64,000 nt of DNA from Hippasteria phrygiana. Lineage: Eukaryota; Echinodermata; Asteroidea; Valvatida; Goniasteridae. The translations under genes were made by a program, and so were the position numbers. The notes under the pieces are model-generated. The model was not told where the DNA came from, searched no databases, and saw nothing but the letters and a program-made list of their open reading frames with translations. Numbering within the stretch: position 1 is the first letter of the stretch; every line of letters begins with the position of its first letter. This document shows, in pieces, positions 26,701-41,700 of this stretch. The stretch is taken from the NCBI GenBank assembly GCA_037893225.1, contig JAZGUH010000483.1, forward strand, positions 1,364,001 to 1,428,000, written 5' to 3'.

Positions 26701-29700
26701 AGAGTTAACATACTGCTGTACTCTACAAATGTGGTTGAGAATACAACTAGATTATTTTGCGGACAAACCGTGTGAAGTTAACGACTCTACAAAAGGGAAG
26801 TCTGATTCTTAGCAGAAGCAGAGGTATAACTAAGCATTTTGGTCGGTAAGCTCCAATAGTCTTTCTTTCTCCTAATGGCTGGCAACACCACACTTCTTTT
26901 TTTAGAGTAAGTTACTTTTCCTGGTGTACCGACAAACTGTGATGCTTCAAAGATGCTGTATTAGTTTCTCTGAAGAATCTTGTACTTATCACTTATTTGA
27001 CCAATGCTCTAATACTCATGAAGTACATGGTTACAAAAGGACAGACAAACTAGCTGAAGTTCAGAAAAGATGGCTCTGATTACCACCGGAATAATCTGAG
27101 CTGGAGTCTTTGGAAAGTGTAGAATAAAAATAGAACTGATCTAATCAAGACCTCCACATAGAGATGGAATAAAAACTGGTCCAACGAGTTTACTAAACTT
27201 AACAGAGCACTCCTTGGACATTCACAAAAATTAATGCACTTTAAACAGGACCCCAACCATTGTTTTGGCCAACCGTGTAATCTCACCGAAGAACAGTATC
27301 GACATCAGATCTCAGAGCATTCAAGCAGAAGTTAAGATCTCTGCCCATCGGCTAAAAGGGATAACCGACTAAGTATCCAAGTAAATAAGTACCCACAACA
27401 TTTCTCTCTAGCTGACTTACTTTGGCATGAGTATGACTTCCCCCTCTGCAGACACCATGGTCCTGACGGTGGGTGGCAACTTGGGCTCTTTCACGATCTC
27501 AAGACTCTTGATGTTACCAAAGCATTTCACCAGATGTGGCTGCCAAGAAAATAAAAATCTTACTGCTAACAGATAGGTCCATACAAAAGTCAAATTATCA
27601 ACCTAGCATCGACCGATGTGTGGCTTTTACCAAATCGATATTACAGTACAGACAGGCTTATCGTTTTGCTGCTTGTTTTAAGGCGGCACAATCTTTCCTT
27701 GGACATTAGGGATCCACAGCAGCATTTGCACACACAAAACTGATAAATATGCATCTCAATGTAGAGACTGCACTGTGGAAGTTTGATGCCAACTAGTTCT
27801 CAACTTTTGGAGAAAACTGCAAAAAAATTAGCTGTAGTCGAGTCCCTGCAAGTCCTTTCACAAGTCCTTTCGCAAGTCCAGTCAGAAGTCCTTTCATAAA
27901 GCCGGTCACAAGTAACTGGATGAACAATGACAAAGGAATGCCTTTGTCAAAGCTCATTTGAATAGCTTGTGATTGGGATTAGGACTGGAGGGCTTGTGAT
28001 GGACTTGCAGGGACTTGTGATGGACTTGTGATCAGCCCTGATGATTGTTATGGGGAATTTAGAGACTACAGTAGTATTTAGTAAGCCAAATCAAGTTTCA
28101 TTGGCTGCAATTTTGGTTCATGGTTTCGAACAGTTTGCGAGAAAAGTCCGACGGCTCTTTGCTTGTCAGCAGATGACAATTTAGTGTCTAGTATTCCAAT
28201 ACATGAAACAGTCAACACAACAATGCTGCAATACAGTCGCAGTGTGCTTTCTGATTTATTAGGGAACCAACTCTATGTTATCACTCTCACTGTCTCCCTA
28301 AAGGTAGACAATATTGATAACTGCAATGGATAACAGCAGGGATGGAAATATCCACTGGACCATTGGACCAAGTCCAGTGATGATTTGAGCATTGGTCTAG
28401 TGAACTCTTGACCGAACTGGTCCGGTGGTCTAGTGATTTTTTTCATAAACTGCGTGAAATGCTATTCACTAAAGTCCATTTGTTTCTCTAAATCTGGTGA
28501 ACTAAAAAAGCCCCATATTTTCTGAAATGGCCATTGTTAGTTTTGAGGCAGGGAGTTTCAATCAAAACAGCATTTCTAAACCCTCCTCCAACAAGGTCGG
28601 CAAAGGGGAAAAAAATAAAACACCCAACTCATTCAAAACACTGTTCTTATTTTTACCATTGGTCTTGTGAAATACCTTCTGGTCTAGTAAAATGTTTGTG
28701 CTACTAGCCCAGCTGTCTAGTAGAAGTTTACCTGAAATTCGACCCCTGAACAGGGGACTTATAACGGATTCCAACTGACCTGTACAGCATCAGGGTTCTT
28801 ACTCTGAGCCAGAATGTCCAACAGCTCATCGTTACTCAGGAAGTAGAAACGTGGGAAGACGAGGCGTTTAGTCTCCAGGTAGTCCTAGAAAAAAAACCAT
28901 AGATTTCATAAATTAATATCCTTAAAATCTCCTCTAATTTGAAACTAAAAACATCAAGGTAATTTCAAGAAGTTCTTAACCAGTCATGCAGTCAAGACAT
29001 CACAAGACCAGGCACAAGACCAGGCACAAGACCATGCACAAGACCAGCTTGTAACAGGCACAAGTAACAGGCATAAACCATGACAAAGGAATGCATTTAT
29101 TACAGTTCATTTGAATAGCTTAAGACTCAAATTAAGACTGAAGGTCTTGTGATGGTCTTGTGTTGGTCTTGCAGGGTCTTGTGATGGTCTCGACTACATC
29201 ACTGTTCTTACTTGCTACTGAGATGCATACCACACATTAATTAACCTAATTAATCAAGTAATTTATTTTTTGCTGAAGAAAGTCTTCTTTTTTAAGCGAG
29301 GATGCCCCTGCAAATTTGAAGAAATAAAGCAGATACTTTTGATGACATTCAAGTTCAAAACTGTTTCATGCTCGTGTTTAGAATACGCATATATACGCAT
29401 CTTATATGGAACTAAAACGCATGTACGTGTGCAACTACATGCATGTCTTGGATGCGTGCCCTGATTTTCAACAGGAGGATAAAACTCATGAAAAATTTGT
29501 CATTTTTGACATTCTTCTTCGGGTATCTTGTCTGGTTGCAGACGTTGATGACCATAGATCTCCAGAGTTATCCGATTGTGAGCTGCTTGAATGAACTGGT
29601 TGTTTGTGAGATGTGTGTTATTGATCGTTGAGACACATGTTGTGCACACAGTCATACTTTCCCAATACTTCTGAGGACAATGCTTTGTGTTTCCTATTAT

Positions 29701-32700
29701 TCCTTTTATATAACCCAACCCCATAGACTAATAAGCACATATTTTTACGTCCGAGGACCTATTTCAACAAAAGACCGACTTGCGAGGACAAGAAAGATTC
29801 TTTTGTATTTTCTTTCTCCTCTTGTCCTCGAACAATACAGAACCTGTACATTGACACACTCGATTTCTCTTTCCCTCAATTTGTCCACATATCATATTCT
29901 GTTCCATGCCGCCCTCAATAGTATATGGCCGAGAAATTTCTTTTTTCGATTTCTTCCATTAGACTTCTCTTGTACATGCGTCGATTACAGATTTCAATGA
30001 TTGACACTGTCTCTCCATGAAACTTATGCCCATCCCAATATAAAGATATTGCCAGTTGGTACTATCTGCTCCCACAATCATCCCCGTCTCCTTATAATTA
30101 CCTCCAGACACTTGTGTATCTTCTCTAGGTTGGAATTATTAGTCTGTAGTATCTCAAGCACTCCTGGTGCTACTGCCGCTCTCAGTGCATTGGGTCTGTC
30201 CTCCGTACGTCGCATGATATCCTTCCAGGATTTATCCACTGCTGCAAACAGCTTTGCCTCGCTGGGTAACTGCCTGCAAGATTAGAGAACGTGTTGCGTA
30301 TTGCTGTAAGAATGATGATCTACATGTTTCTGAATAACTGAAAGCCACTGTTGGAAATACTTTTAGGCACTTTTAGGCTCGAACCTTTAGTTGGATTGGT
30401 CTTTTGTTTTAGGTTTATTTTAATATTATCTTATTGTCTGTATCTGTGAATGGTCTTTTGTCAGGTCAAGGTCTGTTGGTGTTTAATTGTCTTTTCTATG
30501 TAGAGTACATTTATTTTAAGTACTGACAAAAATTTATTTTAAGTACTGACCAAAATTGTTGCTTTTGCTCAACTAGGTCTCCGAGCAATCATGGTTTAAA
30601 TACAGCACGTGCAAAATCAGTTTGTCCAAGGAAGCCTATTCTACCCACATGACTGAACCTGATTTAAAGACCCATTTTAACACGTATGAAACAAAGCTCT
30701 GTCATTTCTCGTTTCGCTATAACTTTTTTTAATGGCAAATAAAATAAATACTTCAAGCTATTATGCATACAGGTCCATACTATAATCATTTGTATAAGAA
30801 GATTTTTTTAACTCCTGAGAAGTAAATTGAAATTTCTGCCCAAGTAGGTTTCACTCAATTCGAACCACCCCGCTAACAATGTTTTTAAGCATTTCATTCC
30901 TAGTAGACTGAGAGACAGTCTTGAAACCTACCTCTGGATGTCCGGAGCCAGGAAGATCTGCTCTAGATACAGCCAGTTGCGCTGACACGACATCCATTCA
31001 TCCAAGGTACGAGAGAAGACATTCAGCTTACGGTCCCATTCTTCTACTAATGCCTGGTGGCGAAAAAACAAATCACTATAATATTAATTATCCAGTCATG
31101 TTGGTTGCTTGAATGTCTGATGAGGCCTCACGCTTAATTTTTGTGACTTATTATTGTGACGTAAACTTGACTTTAAAAACCAAAAAGTTACATTAGTAAC
31201 GCACATGCAAGAAACGTGTCATGTTAATGAAGGATTATATCCCACATTTTTTGGTAAGGTATAAGCTTTTGGTGTCCGACATCAGTAGAAGCGCTTAGGA
31301 GGTATAATGAATAGTGATTATTAGAACATAAAAGCAGAAGTTATGCAGTTTAAGACTTGTAGTCTGCCTTTTTTTTTTTACTGTCAAACAAACCACAAGG
31401 GAATCGCTCAGCTGGTAGAGTGTCTTTACGGTATTCTGGAGGTCGCAGGTTCAAATTCAGCTCCTGCCAATTTTCTTTGTTCACTTTGAACATTTTGTTT
31501 CCCTTCTAAACTTTATCCATTTCTGCCCATTTTGTGTTTATTACAAGCCCACTGTAAAATGAAGATTTCACTTGTTCTTCATAATGTGTGGCTTGAAGGT
31601 ACATTTTCAAAGGGTAATAGAACCATTCTGTATTACAACTATAGCCATACAAATCCTGTTTAACCCTAACTATCCCAAGCCTTACAAACTCCAACAGCAG
31701 GTTTTTGTCTAATTTTGATGGGTTCAGGACTGTAGAAGCCTTGGCCCCATTACTTTACAATTTGTCCAAGTCCAAAGAATGTGTCATAGGTTTACTGCAC
31801 AGTGTTGGATTTTGACAGGTTGAGGAAGCTTCCTAGTAAAAATGCCTAGGGGGTTAGGGTTAAAGCATGCATATTATCAGCCTTCCTGTGATATAGTGGA
31901 CACCACAGGAGGTTACTCTTTGAGTTGGGTAAACCCTTTTGTACCTAACCGCTAAAACTCTACTATATGTCCAAGAGATCTCAAAAAGGTCAAATTTTCT
32001 CTGCACTACACAGGCGAAGCAAACAATACTGCATCCACACATCCCATCTTACTTTAATCGGCGAGACAAATCTGGAGCCTCGTATGGTTGCTATGGTGAC
32101 TTGGCTCTCTTCCAGCTGCTGAGTGATGTCGTCCGCGACAGCAATGATCATGAAGTCTCTGTTGCTGTGGGGGATCAGCCGGAAGTCGGTACCCTGCCAA
32201 AGGTCAATCACCTACAGAGACAGTTCATGGGGGAAAAATGTCTGTAATACCATCTATAGCTATTTATAATTTTTAGAACTACATTGGAATGCTGCTATAC
32301 ACAACACCGCTACACCGAACTTTCACCTATACCGAACACCATCCTTGGCTCCCAGATTGTGTGTACAAAACTTACCGAACATTGTTGTTGAAAAAGAAAG
32401 GCAATGGATTGAAAAAATGTAACAGGTACATGGGCTGTTTGTAATTCCCAAACGGCCTCAGCTTTATGTTGAAGAGTGACAGGCGGCTATTATTTTCCAA
32501 AGGAATAGAAGGGAAAAGCCAACTGTTGCTTTAGAATTTGGTAAGCTTAGAAAGTATGAACATGATTCAATGGCCGACATGTTCAAAGTCATCCTTAAGC
32601 AACCGCCAGGGCGTGCAGGGTGACGTGCTGCGGATATGAATGGAGAGTGGTTTCTTGTCTCCACGTGCGGGTGCGAGAAATGCTACTACACCGACAATGG

Positions 32701-35700
32701 TCAAAAGAGGGCGCCACTAATGCGTGAAAACCACAAAATTTGGGGAAATATGTAGTACAATTGAATAAAACCTTCAATTACAATCAAATGAGGGCGCACT
32801 TCAAATAAGACACAAGAGGGCGCCATTTAAGAGAACAGACACTATGCTGAATATCGCTATACCGAACGATCGCTATAACAAACAAAATCTGTGGATCCCG
32901 CGATGTTCGTTATACTGTATCTATGAAAGCCATGTTTCATAACTACATTAGCTTGAAGATTCCCATTTCAATCTACAGTACCCTATGTGTTTCATCAAAG
33001 ATGAATGATATGAACCAACATTGCAAACAGATTCCGCCAGCCTTTGTGTATGCGCCGCCAATTCACTGGTAACCCACTGCCTCATAAAACTCACTGCTCC
33101 TTTATTCATTTTTTATTTAAATTCTTTTTAATTTCTCAAAAGTACATATCATACTGTAGCTTGAAATCCGGCAGAAACCTGTAGGGAGACGATGAAGAAA
33201 TGTTGTTTTAGAGGTGGGAGGAAAACCCCAGAATGATATTCTGGGGAAAACCCAGGTCACAGCGTGAGTAAAGTACTACTAGGACAACCTGACTCCAGGC
33301 CTACTGGAGTAACTAATCAGCAGCAGAGACATTTACTGCATACGCTATTCCATAGAGGCTCTCGATCTTTGATCAGCTAGAAAATAAACCTGGGATGATG
33401 CACAATGAACTTTATTTTCATTCCCAGTCATCCCGGCTGACTGGGTGCGGTTCTTGACAACATTTGGGGAAGCGACCCATTTTTGATCACGTTTAAAATT
33501 TTCCGAATTTCGTTTTAAGTTTTGTAAGTTTTCGTTTCATATTATGGGTGAATTTTGGTACAGGGAAATGTCAAACAGCAAGAGACATATAACCCCCTCT
33601 CTTCACCCCCTTTTGAGCCCTGCCTGGGACTGGTTAATACTTCTTCGTTAAAACCAGTAAATGCCAAATCTGTGTCAACGGTATTCATTACCAAACTGTC
33701 TTACCTTGTTCAGCATTATTTCCAAAGTGGCTTCATTGCTGGCCTGTGTGGAGATATCGTTGATCTTGTCCTTGTATTCAAACAACTGCAACAAAGACAA
33801 CAAATTTATGTAGTTTTGAAGTTAGATCTTTTTAAACCCTATTTTAAATCAGCGGTCTTGAGGAACAACCTATTCCCCTTAGTTCGAAGTCTGTATGTAA
33901 GTTATTGGCACATTCTGCTTAACCCCTTGCGTACGGATGATGCCAAATGGCACAAAAAAACCAGTGCCACCAGGCCGGATGATGCCATTTGCCGCTATTT
34001 GTGCAGTTTCAATCCATTGTTGGATTATTGTGTATGTTACGCTTGACTGCACAAGCACATTGTGTCCGCTTCGCTTGGCTGCCAGAGCCGGCGCGACACC
34101 CCGGCACCTCCTGTAAATAACCGTACTCAAGTTGACAACAGTGGAAGTTAACAACGGTAGACTACTCCGCCTGGATCTACAGGTGTCAAAAAATGGGATA
34201 ATTTCATTGGTATCTATTGAAGATTTCTCCTCTATTTACATCTGGACCCAGGAAAACCTTAAGTGGGGTGTGGCTGGCAACCTAAAATGTGGTCAACCCC
34301 ACCACCTCTGTTGTAGCCCTTCACCCAGAGTGGCTTTTAGCCTTGTATTGGGCAACTTCTGTAAACAAAATAGCTAACAAATAGGGTTATTTGAAATAAA
34401 AGAAGACTGTTTTCACGTTGCAGAGGTCATTTTGGAATGATAAAAATAATTTAAAGACAAAAAATCCTGAAATCAGTTAATCCCACACCTGTTACAGGGC
34501 ATCTTCTCCCATCCCCACTCCAAAATGTTCCCCAAATATTAGTGGATGATTTCAAATTTACACTTTCTACAATGGCTCTCAGCAAGATGTCAGGGTAAAA
34601 TTTCACGGGGTTAATTACCAGGCAGAAAATAGCCAATTTCTATACTACTAAAAAAAAAACAGCTTAGAACCACCGACAAGCAACATACATTACAACACAT
34701 TTTTTTCCAATGCAAATTATTACTTAGCCTTAGCTGTGTATGTAGCTGTGGCGTGAGTTGGCTCTCTGATTTGACCAATTGAATATGGATGATGGCCATA
34801 GCCGTGGTTTGAAGAAAAGAACACCTGGCCGATTGTCATCTATATGCACATTCCTGCACGTATTCAATCCATTGTTTGCCTATTGTGTGCATTACACTTG
34901 GCTTATTAACCTATTCCAGTAGAATCGCATGAATGCAGTTGGTGAAACTGTCCAACCACGTTAACTACAATTGACCTGGGGGTCAATTTCATTCAGCTGC
35001 TTTACACAAAAATGTGCTTAGCACAAAATGTTTTCCTCTGTAAACCAGGGGGATTACCAACTACATTTCCATGTGATGTATATTGCATGCGACTGGTATT
35101 CATCTGTTGTTTGCTAAGCATCGACAATCACATGCAGTTTTGGCTACTAAAATCTGTTTTTACTAAAGATTTTTGATGCTGAACATTTTTTTGAGCTAAG
35201 CAGCTCCATGACATTTCCGACGAACAAAAAATTAATTATGAGGTGTATATGAGGTGAAGTAATAGCAGATGTTTTCTCCTTTTACCTGAAGATCCATAAA
35301 CTTTCCTAGAGTGAAGTTTTTGTCACGGACGATATGCCTGCCAATTAGGTCCTGTATCTCCTGCCAGTGACGTGGGCGGAGGGCGGGGTTACGCAGGGCT
35401 GTCATAATGGGCATGCCTTGCTTGAAGTCTATCACCCGCTCCTTCAGACGTGGAAGGACTTCATTGGGCGGCAGACCTGTTCATTAAAAAAAATGTTGCC
35501 CAATAGTGATCAAAGCACGAATTCGTGCAGGAGCCACGTCGTGTGTGACAGTTTCGTCATAGACACATGCACAGTACAGCCTGCGGTCTCATAGACTTTG
35601 CGTGTGTGAGAGTTTCGTCAAGGAAAACTGTTACGTGACTAAACGAATTTGGCACAAGAAGAACAACAACAACGCTAAGCGCTTATAGAGCCCCGTCTGC

Positions 35701-38700
35701 GATGGGACACGGCTAAATACTATATTTTAAATGGTGCCAAAAAGGGAACTGAACTATCACCCAGAGTGTAACCAGCAGCATGTTCAATAGCGCAATACCA
35801 TATTTTTCATTTGTAATACTTCTGCGTTTAAATGAATAATATACGGTGTCCAAACTGGGCATCCAAAAGACACCCAGACACCCTTCTGACCGATACACCT
35901 CTTGTTAACATTCAGTATAAGTATCGCTTGGTCAAAACTTATTTTCCTTTAGACATTTTTTAGGTGTCAACAACCAAAATAAACTTTTTGTAATTTTTGC
36001 AATGGAACATTATGTGTTTCTGCATTAACCTCTTAAGTACAGACCACGGCCATTAGCCTTTTTGAGATATGTGACCGGCTCTGGCAAAGCCTGACGCTTC
36101 TCGACATTTCCCATTACGCGGTATGGGCCCGCATAACGTTAAAAAATGGCATCATCAGTGATACCAAAACCCCAATATTGAAATTTCACCCCAAGTGTTG
36201 GGTTTTGCTAGAGCTGGTCACAAATTTCAATATTGGGTTTTACCAGAGCCAGTCGCACATGGCTAACACAATAGGAGGGCGCTATTTGTTTTGGGTAAAC
36301 CTTTTTCATGGCACAAAAGGTTTACCCAAATCAAATAGCGCCCTCCTATTGTGTCCACCATATCTCAAAAAGGCTAACAATCATGGTTTGAAAAAGACCA
36401 ACTGGCCTGTTGTCGTCTATATATATCTATTCCTGTGCATACTCAATCCATGGTTTGCGTTACACTTCACTGCACAAACCAGCACCCCATTAATAACATC
36501 TGGCCAGAAGGGGTGAACAGGCCAACTTTGAACCCCAAATTGATTTTAAAACAGTTTTTCTAACAGGTCACCAAACCCAAATTCAAAATAATGTTACAAA
36601 ATCAGGAAGTTAATGGAAATTTGTTTACCCTATTATTGCCACCCCCGTCCAAATCTACTTTTAAACAGCACCCGGGTATTTTCTTTCCAGCTGAGAGGGA
36701 AAGTTCCCACTCCATATCTGATCAGAAAAGGCAGTTATAACTTTTTTCTTAGACGAATTGTACTATTCAATTTCTGTCGTCAATAGTTATGTAAAATATT
36801 ATGCAAGGTGATGACATTACACTATGAACATCTTCATCCCTTAAAAATTCGTTAAAGAGCCACTTTTCCCTTAATTTACCGTGAGCCAAAATTGTCACGG
36901 TTTTTTCAACATATTAGGGAGATTAGGAGTCCGTGAAAACACCCTTAGAAAAGTCCTTTGTTTAGCCGTCCGTGAAAATCCGGTGACTTCAGCCACTAGC
37001 CATGCCAGTGCCAGATTGTGTACCGTTAGGTTTTTCACGGTGTTGTGGAATCCGTGAAAACTCCCGTATTATAATCTTGTGGTTGAGATTGGCAAGTCTG
37101 CTGCCTGGCCCTCCAGATAAGTGTTTAGAATGTTTACAATGGAGAGTTTATTGACTCCAGGTTTGAGCTTGCCCAACCGACCGAGCGCGCTATTAATTGT
37201 TGCCAAGAAAATACGTCTTATGAATAAACATGAACACGGAAGGCTAATACTGCATTCAGAACTTGCAAACCTTGCATGCTTGTCGGGATGGCGAGTAACA
37301 CAATCTGGAGGGTTTTTCGAGGGAAAAAAATGAACAACGAAACGCTAACGTAAAGCGTTGAGGCATACTTTTTTGCGTTGTCATTGTGTTGTCATAGGCC
37401 TATATATTGTAGAAGTATTTATTAATAACAATTTAATTGCTTATTACGTATGGGTGAATCTGTAAAAGAAAAAAAGCTGTAGAAGGTCCTCCGTTCCTGC
37501 CCAATTCTGACATCATTATTAATATTATTAATAACACAGTATTTTGGTAGGTACTACACAGCGGGATGCTTGCGGGGGACGTATTAAGCCATGAACCCCA
37601 AACATGGCGGGCAGCGCCGGCACTCTGCCCTTAACTTTGCAGTGAAATCACCACATAACATGAGACAGGCGATCTATTTATAGTCTACAAAAATGGTGTA
37701 TTTCCTATCCATGGTAGCAGCTTGAAAATGATAATTTTCACCTAAATTTGACCAAATTATTCCGATTGTATTGCAAAGAAGTTGTTTTCAAAACTTAAAC
37801 TATTGTTGTTACCCTTTTGGTTACCCCCGGTGTAATTGTCATAATTTGACCCTTAAAACTTCTCAAAATGTGGTTTTTTGTACACTAAGCTATATTTAAA
37901 TCTATGCAAATTAGTGGGCGTATCCATTTCAACCGTTCATTGAGAAATGCTTCTCTGCACTTCTGCTCGCACGTGGTTCGTGCCTCCTGCCTGTAGCTCT
38001 AAATAAATCAGCTGATTCTCATCTCGCGGAATGATGACTCTTGGTACGTATCTACACAATTCGCTGGTACCCGTCGCTAGTCTAATGGGCGGGCTGAAAT
38101 AAAATATCCTCCACCCCAAGAGCCCTGAAACCTTTTAAAGTGATTGACAGCTCAACTTTTGCCAGGTATAGATTATTTATACATTGTAATACTATGTAAC
38201 AAAATGTATACAATGGGTTTAGCTCCAGAGGTTCTTTGTGTAGGCCGCCCCTGGACTGCAAAGCCTGCGAAAATAAAACAAAAAATATTCCATGCCAACC
38301 ACACGCGGCATCGGCCTGGGAAGTACCGGTACATTTATCCAGCGGGCATTATCACCAGCGAGGTGATGGAGAGATCGAAGTATTGCACAAATCCAGCCAG
38401 GTGGAGCTCGACTACCAGTATTTAAAAGTCATCCTGAAGGTTTCATTAAAAATATTTAAAATTGTCCATCTTTAAAAGGGGAACAAGGGAAATTCTCTGG
38501 TCACATCGAACATACCGATTATTATATAACGTACTAGTGGCCTTCTATTTTTTTTTTCTTATCTGACGAAATCTTGTGGTTAAAAACTCTAGAAGTTTTA
38601 GCCAACATTTTGTTTTCGGTTCGGGATCATTCTTTTAAAATGCTAATTCAATTACAAAAATAAATATGTGATTCAGCAACTCGCAGAAAAATAAATAGGG

Positions 38701-41700
38701 GAGAAAACTATTTTTTTGGTTTTAAGTATAAGTTTAGAATAATGGACAAGCTGTCAGTAAATCTGGGATAAGATGAAAAATATATTAAAACGTTCTAAAT
38801 AAAGTATACAATCAGCGTACTCTGCTGACTCTGCAGACCCCGCAGACAGCACTTCATTGTAATAAGAAAGGGGCCTATTGTTAAGCAGTTTCATTCACAT
38901 GCAAATTAGCCACCTCAGCTCTGGCTGGTGGCGGGAACCATGAAAAGGCTTTGATCCAGATATCCGCAGACTAAGCTTAGACTACGCTGTTTCCCAATAT
39001 TGATGGCGGGCCATAATATATTGTTTGAAGATGATATAAAAAAAACTTAAGTTTTGCAACAAATAGTTACGAAAAAATCAAATTGCGCCGGCGCCACGTT
39101 TCGGAATCTATCACCAAATTCTGATTTGACCTGAACTTATTGTAAGTCTAAAAAATGAAAGTCTCACACATTGGATTTGAACACACAAATACAATCTATT
39201 CAAGACTTACAGAAAGCTCCCTGCTTGTTTACTTGTTCCACCAGCAAAAGTGTTTACATTGTACTAGGGGTCGTAAAGGTCAAGGCAGTTACCTAATACC
39301 GTTATCTTAATTGAAACACCGTGAAATCTTCAGGGTGGTAGATGTTGTTTACCGTTATGTATGACCGATGATAATCCTCAGTGGCCAGGGTCATTAAAAA
39401 ACCGTGAAAAAACCCTTACGGGATTAGTGCAATAAGCCCCAGGTAAATATCCGTGAAACATCCCTTAGGGATTTATTTCACGGAAAAGTGGACTTTTAAT
39501 GGGAATTTAAGGGATTAGATGTTCATAGTGTTATTAGGCTTTCCACTGACACCAACTACAATCTCTGTACCTTTCTCAAGCATATACACCGTCTGCGTGA
39601 ACCTGTTGACGTTCTTCTGCACGACATCCACGTTCAGCTTGTCAAACTGACTAGCAGTCCACTCATCCACCAGTCGACTCCACTCCTCCGTGCTCTCCCA
39701 CAGCAAGCGGCGTAACTGAAGGTCGCGCTCTACCTCAGACAGATCGTTCAGAACTTGCTGGGCACCGATGCCGCTATCAGAGTAATCCGACACAAAGGCC
39801 TCGCTGTGAGTGGGAAAAGAGGCAATCTTTGTTTTATTTTTGTATTTCTTATTTTACCGTGGAAATCTTTCAGTGTTCAAAGGTGCCCAGGAAAACATGT
39901 GAAAGAAAACACCTAAAATAAATATAAAAATTCAACTACACGGTTACAGACTAACATGCTACATATCGCAAACAACAAAATGGTGCACTTTCTCCTCACC
40001 AAGATCCAACAGGGGCGCTGTTAAAAAGGTGACAAGAAAGAACACCAAAAAGGCTACTAAAAAAATTAACATTTCAATGACATCTCACACAAAAAAGAAG
40101 ATTGCACAAAATGTAATAAAATTCATTAAAAATAGCGCCACCCTCTCCATGCACCAACCGGATCCAAACCCACTACAATGCAGTGACTCAACCAGCACAA
40201 CAAATATTTTTGGGATGATATCTTTTCTGAACTTGGATTAAAGTGTGCACAGATCACAAAAACTTTGAGCTTCATTTTCTCAAAACAAGGGGTCAAGACT
40301 CCAACAACTCTAAAAGGTCGGGGGCTAGGAATGAGATACCAAAAAACACAATATATCAAATTAAAGCTTTTAACCTGTACTTTCAGGAAATACCATAATC
40401 TTGAGTTTCAAATGTTGCTACTCTCCGCCAATTTCATGGGAACCGGTTACAAATAATATAGTCTTTTGTGCAATAGACCGTATCAAATACCAATGTCGCC
40501 ACAGCAACAACAATAGCCCACCATATTGTGGGACATGCGTATGATAATATCGGCACAAACTAATGTATGCGTGTGTCCCACAACATGGCTGCCATGACAC
40601 CATATTTGACACGGTCTATACAGTCCGAAGCAGCCCTTTCAGTACCGCATTGCTTTATTGGCCACATCTTCCCCACATACCAAGTTCATGAATGCATAAA
40701 TCAGACTCATCAAATGGTAGCCACACAATCTACAGCTTAATAAACATTGCTACAATTACTTACTCCACAACTCCTCTGAGTTTTGACTGGCGTGAGATTG
40801 AGCTGCCGAAGCGGTCTTGGTAGCTAGCGTAGCTGCGGGCCTTGGCGGTCAAGGCACTCAGGCCGTCTTGAAGAAGTTTCAGATTCTCCAGGGCTACAAT
40901 GGGCAGCGTGTCTGAGCTCAGGAGAATTGGTTCTTGAACTTGGTTGCGGATGTCATAAGTCTCGGCCTGAGTGGAGAAAGTGCATAGGTCTAAACATGTG
41001 TGGTTTTTACTGAAAAGTTGCATTTCACAAGGGGTTGTTGCAATGTTGGTACTGTTATTTTTAAGAATGCCTTGCTCCTGGAAGCATACAAAAAATCAAT
41101 GATATATTTGGTATAAATTAATGAATGTCTAACATGTTTAACATTTCAGACATTTACAGAAAAGATACTGTTTCATTCAAAAATGGAGTGTTTAAACTCA
41201 GAACGGTTTATTTTGAATAATAATAATAATAATAATAATAATTTGGGAGGCTAATCATCCTTACTCGCAGCTGGGATGCTGAATTGTGAAGGACGCGGCT
41301 ACAACGTGGTCGAGTCGCTGGCACGTAAAGGCGCCTCTGGCAGCCGGCCTACTTCGACCCACATATGACCACGGAGCACAGCCAGAGATCGAAAGTGTTT
41401 GATTTTTCCGGAGGGAGGAAAGCCGGAGGACCCGGAGAAAAACCCTCGTGGCACAGGAGAGAACCAACGCACAACTCTACTCACATATGGTCCGAGCCAG
41501 GAATCGAACCCGGGCCACATTGGTGAGAGGCAAGCACTTTACGCACAAGCCACCCATGCCACCACATTAAAAAAAAAAATTTAAACACCCAAAATTCAAA
41601 ACTGTACCATTTGACAAGAAATGCTGGTGGACGTAAAACTGAAAAAGGCAAGTGTATTAAACTTGAGGTGAGAGCTACATGCAGTTAATAGCTAATTAGG

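Noticed and set aside
38144..38475. FYR-like captured domain inside the CACTA element
   Set aside because: Only a loose resemblance (YIYPAG) with no further conserved residues; cannot be supported.
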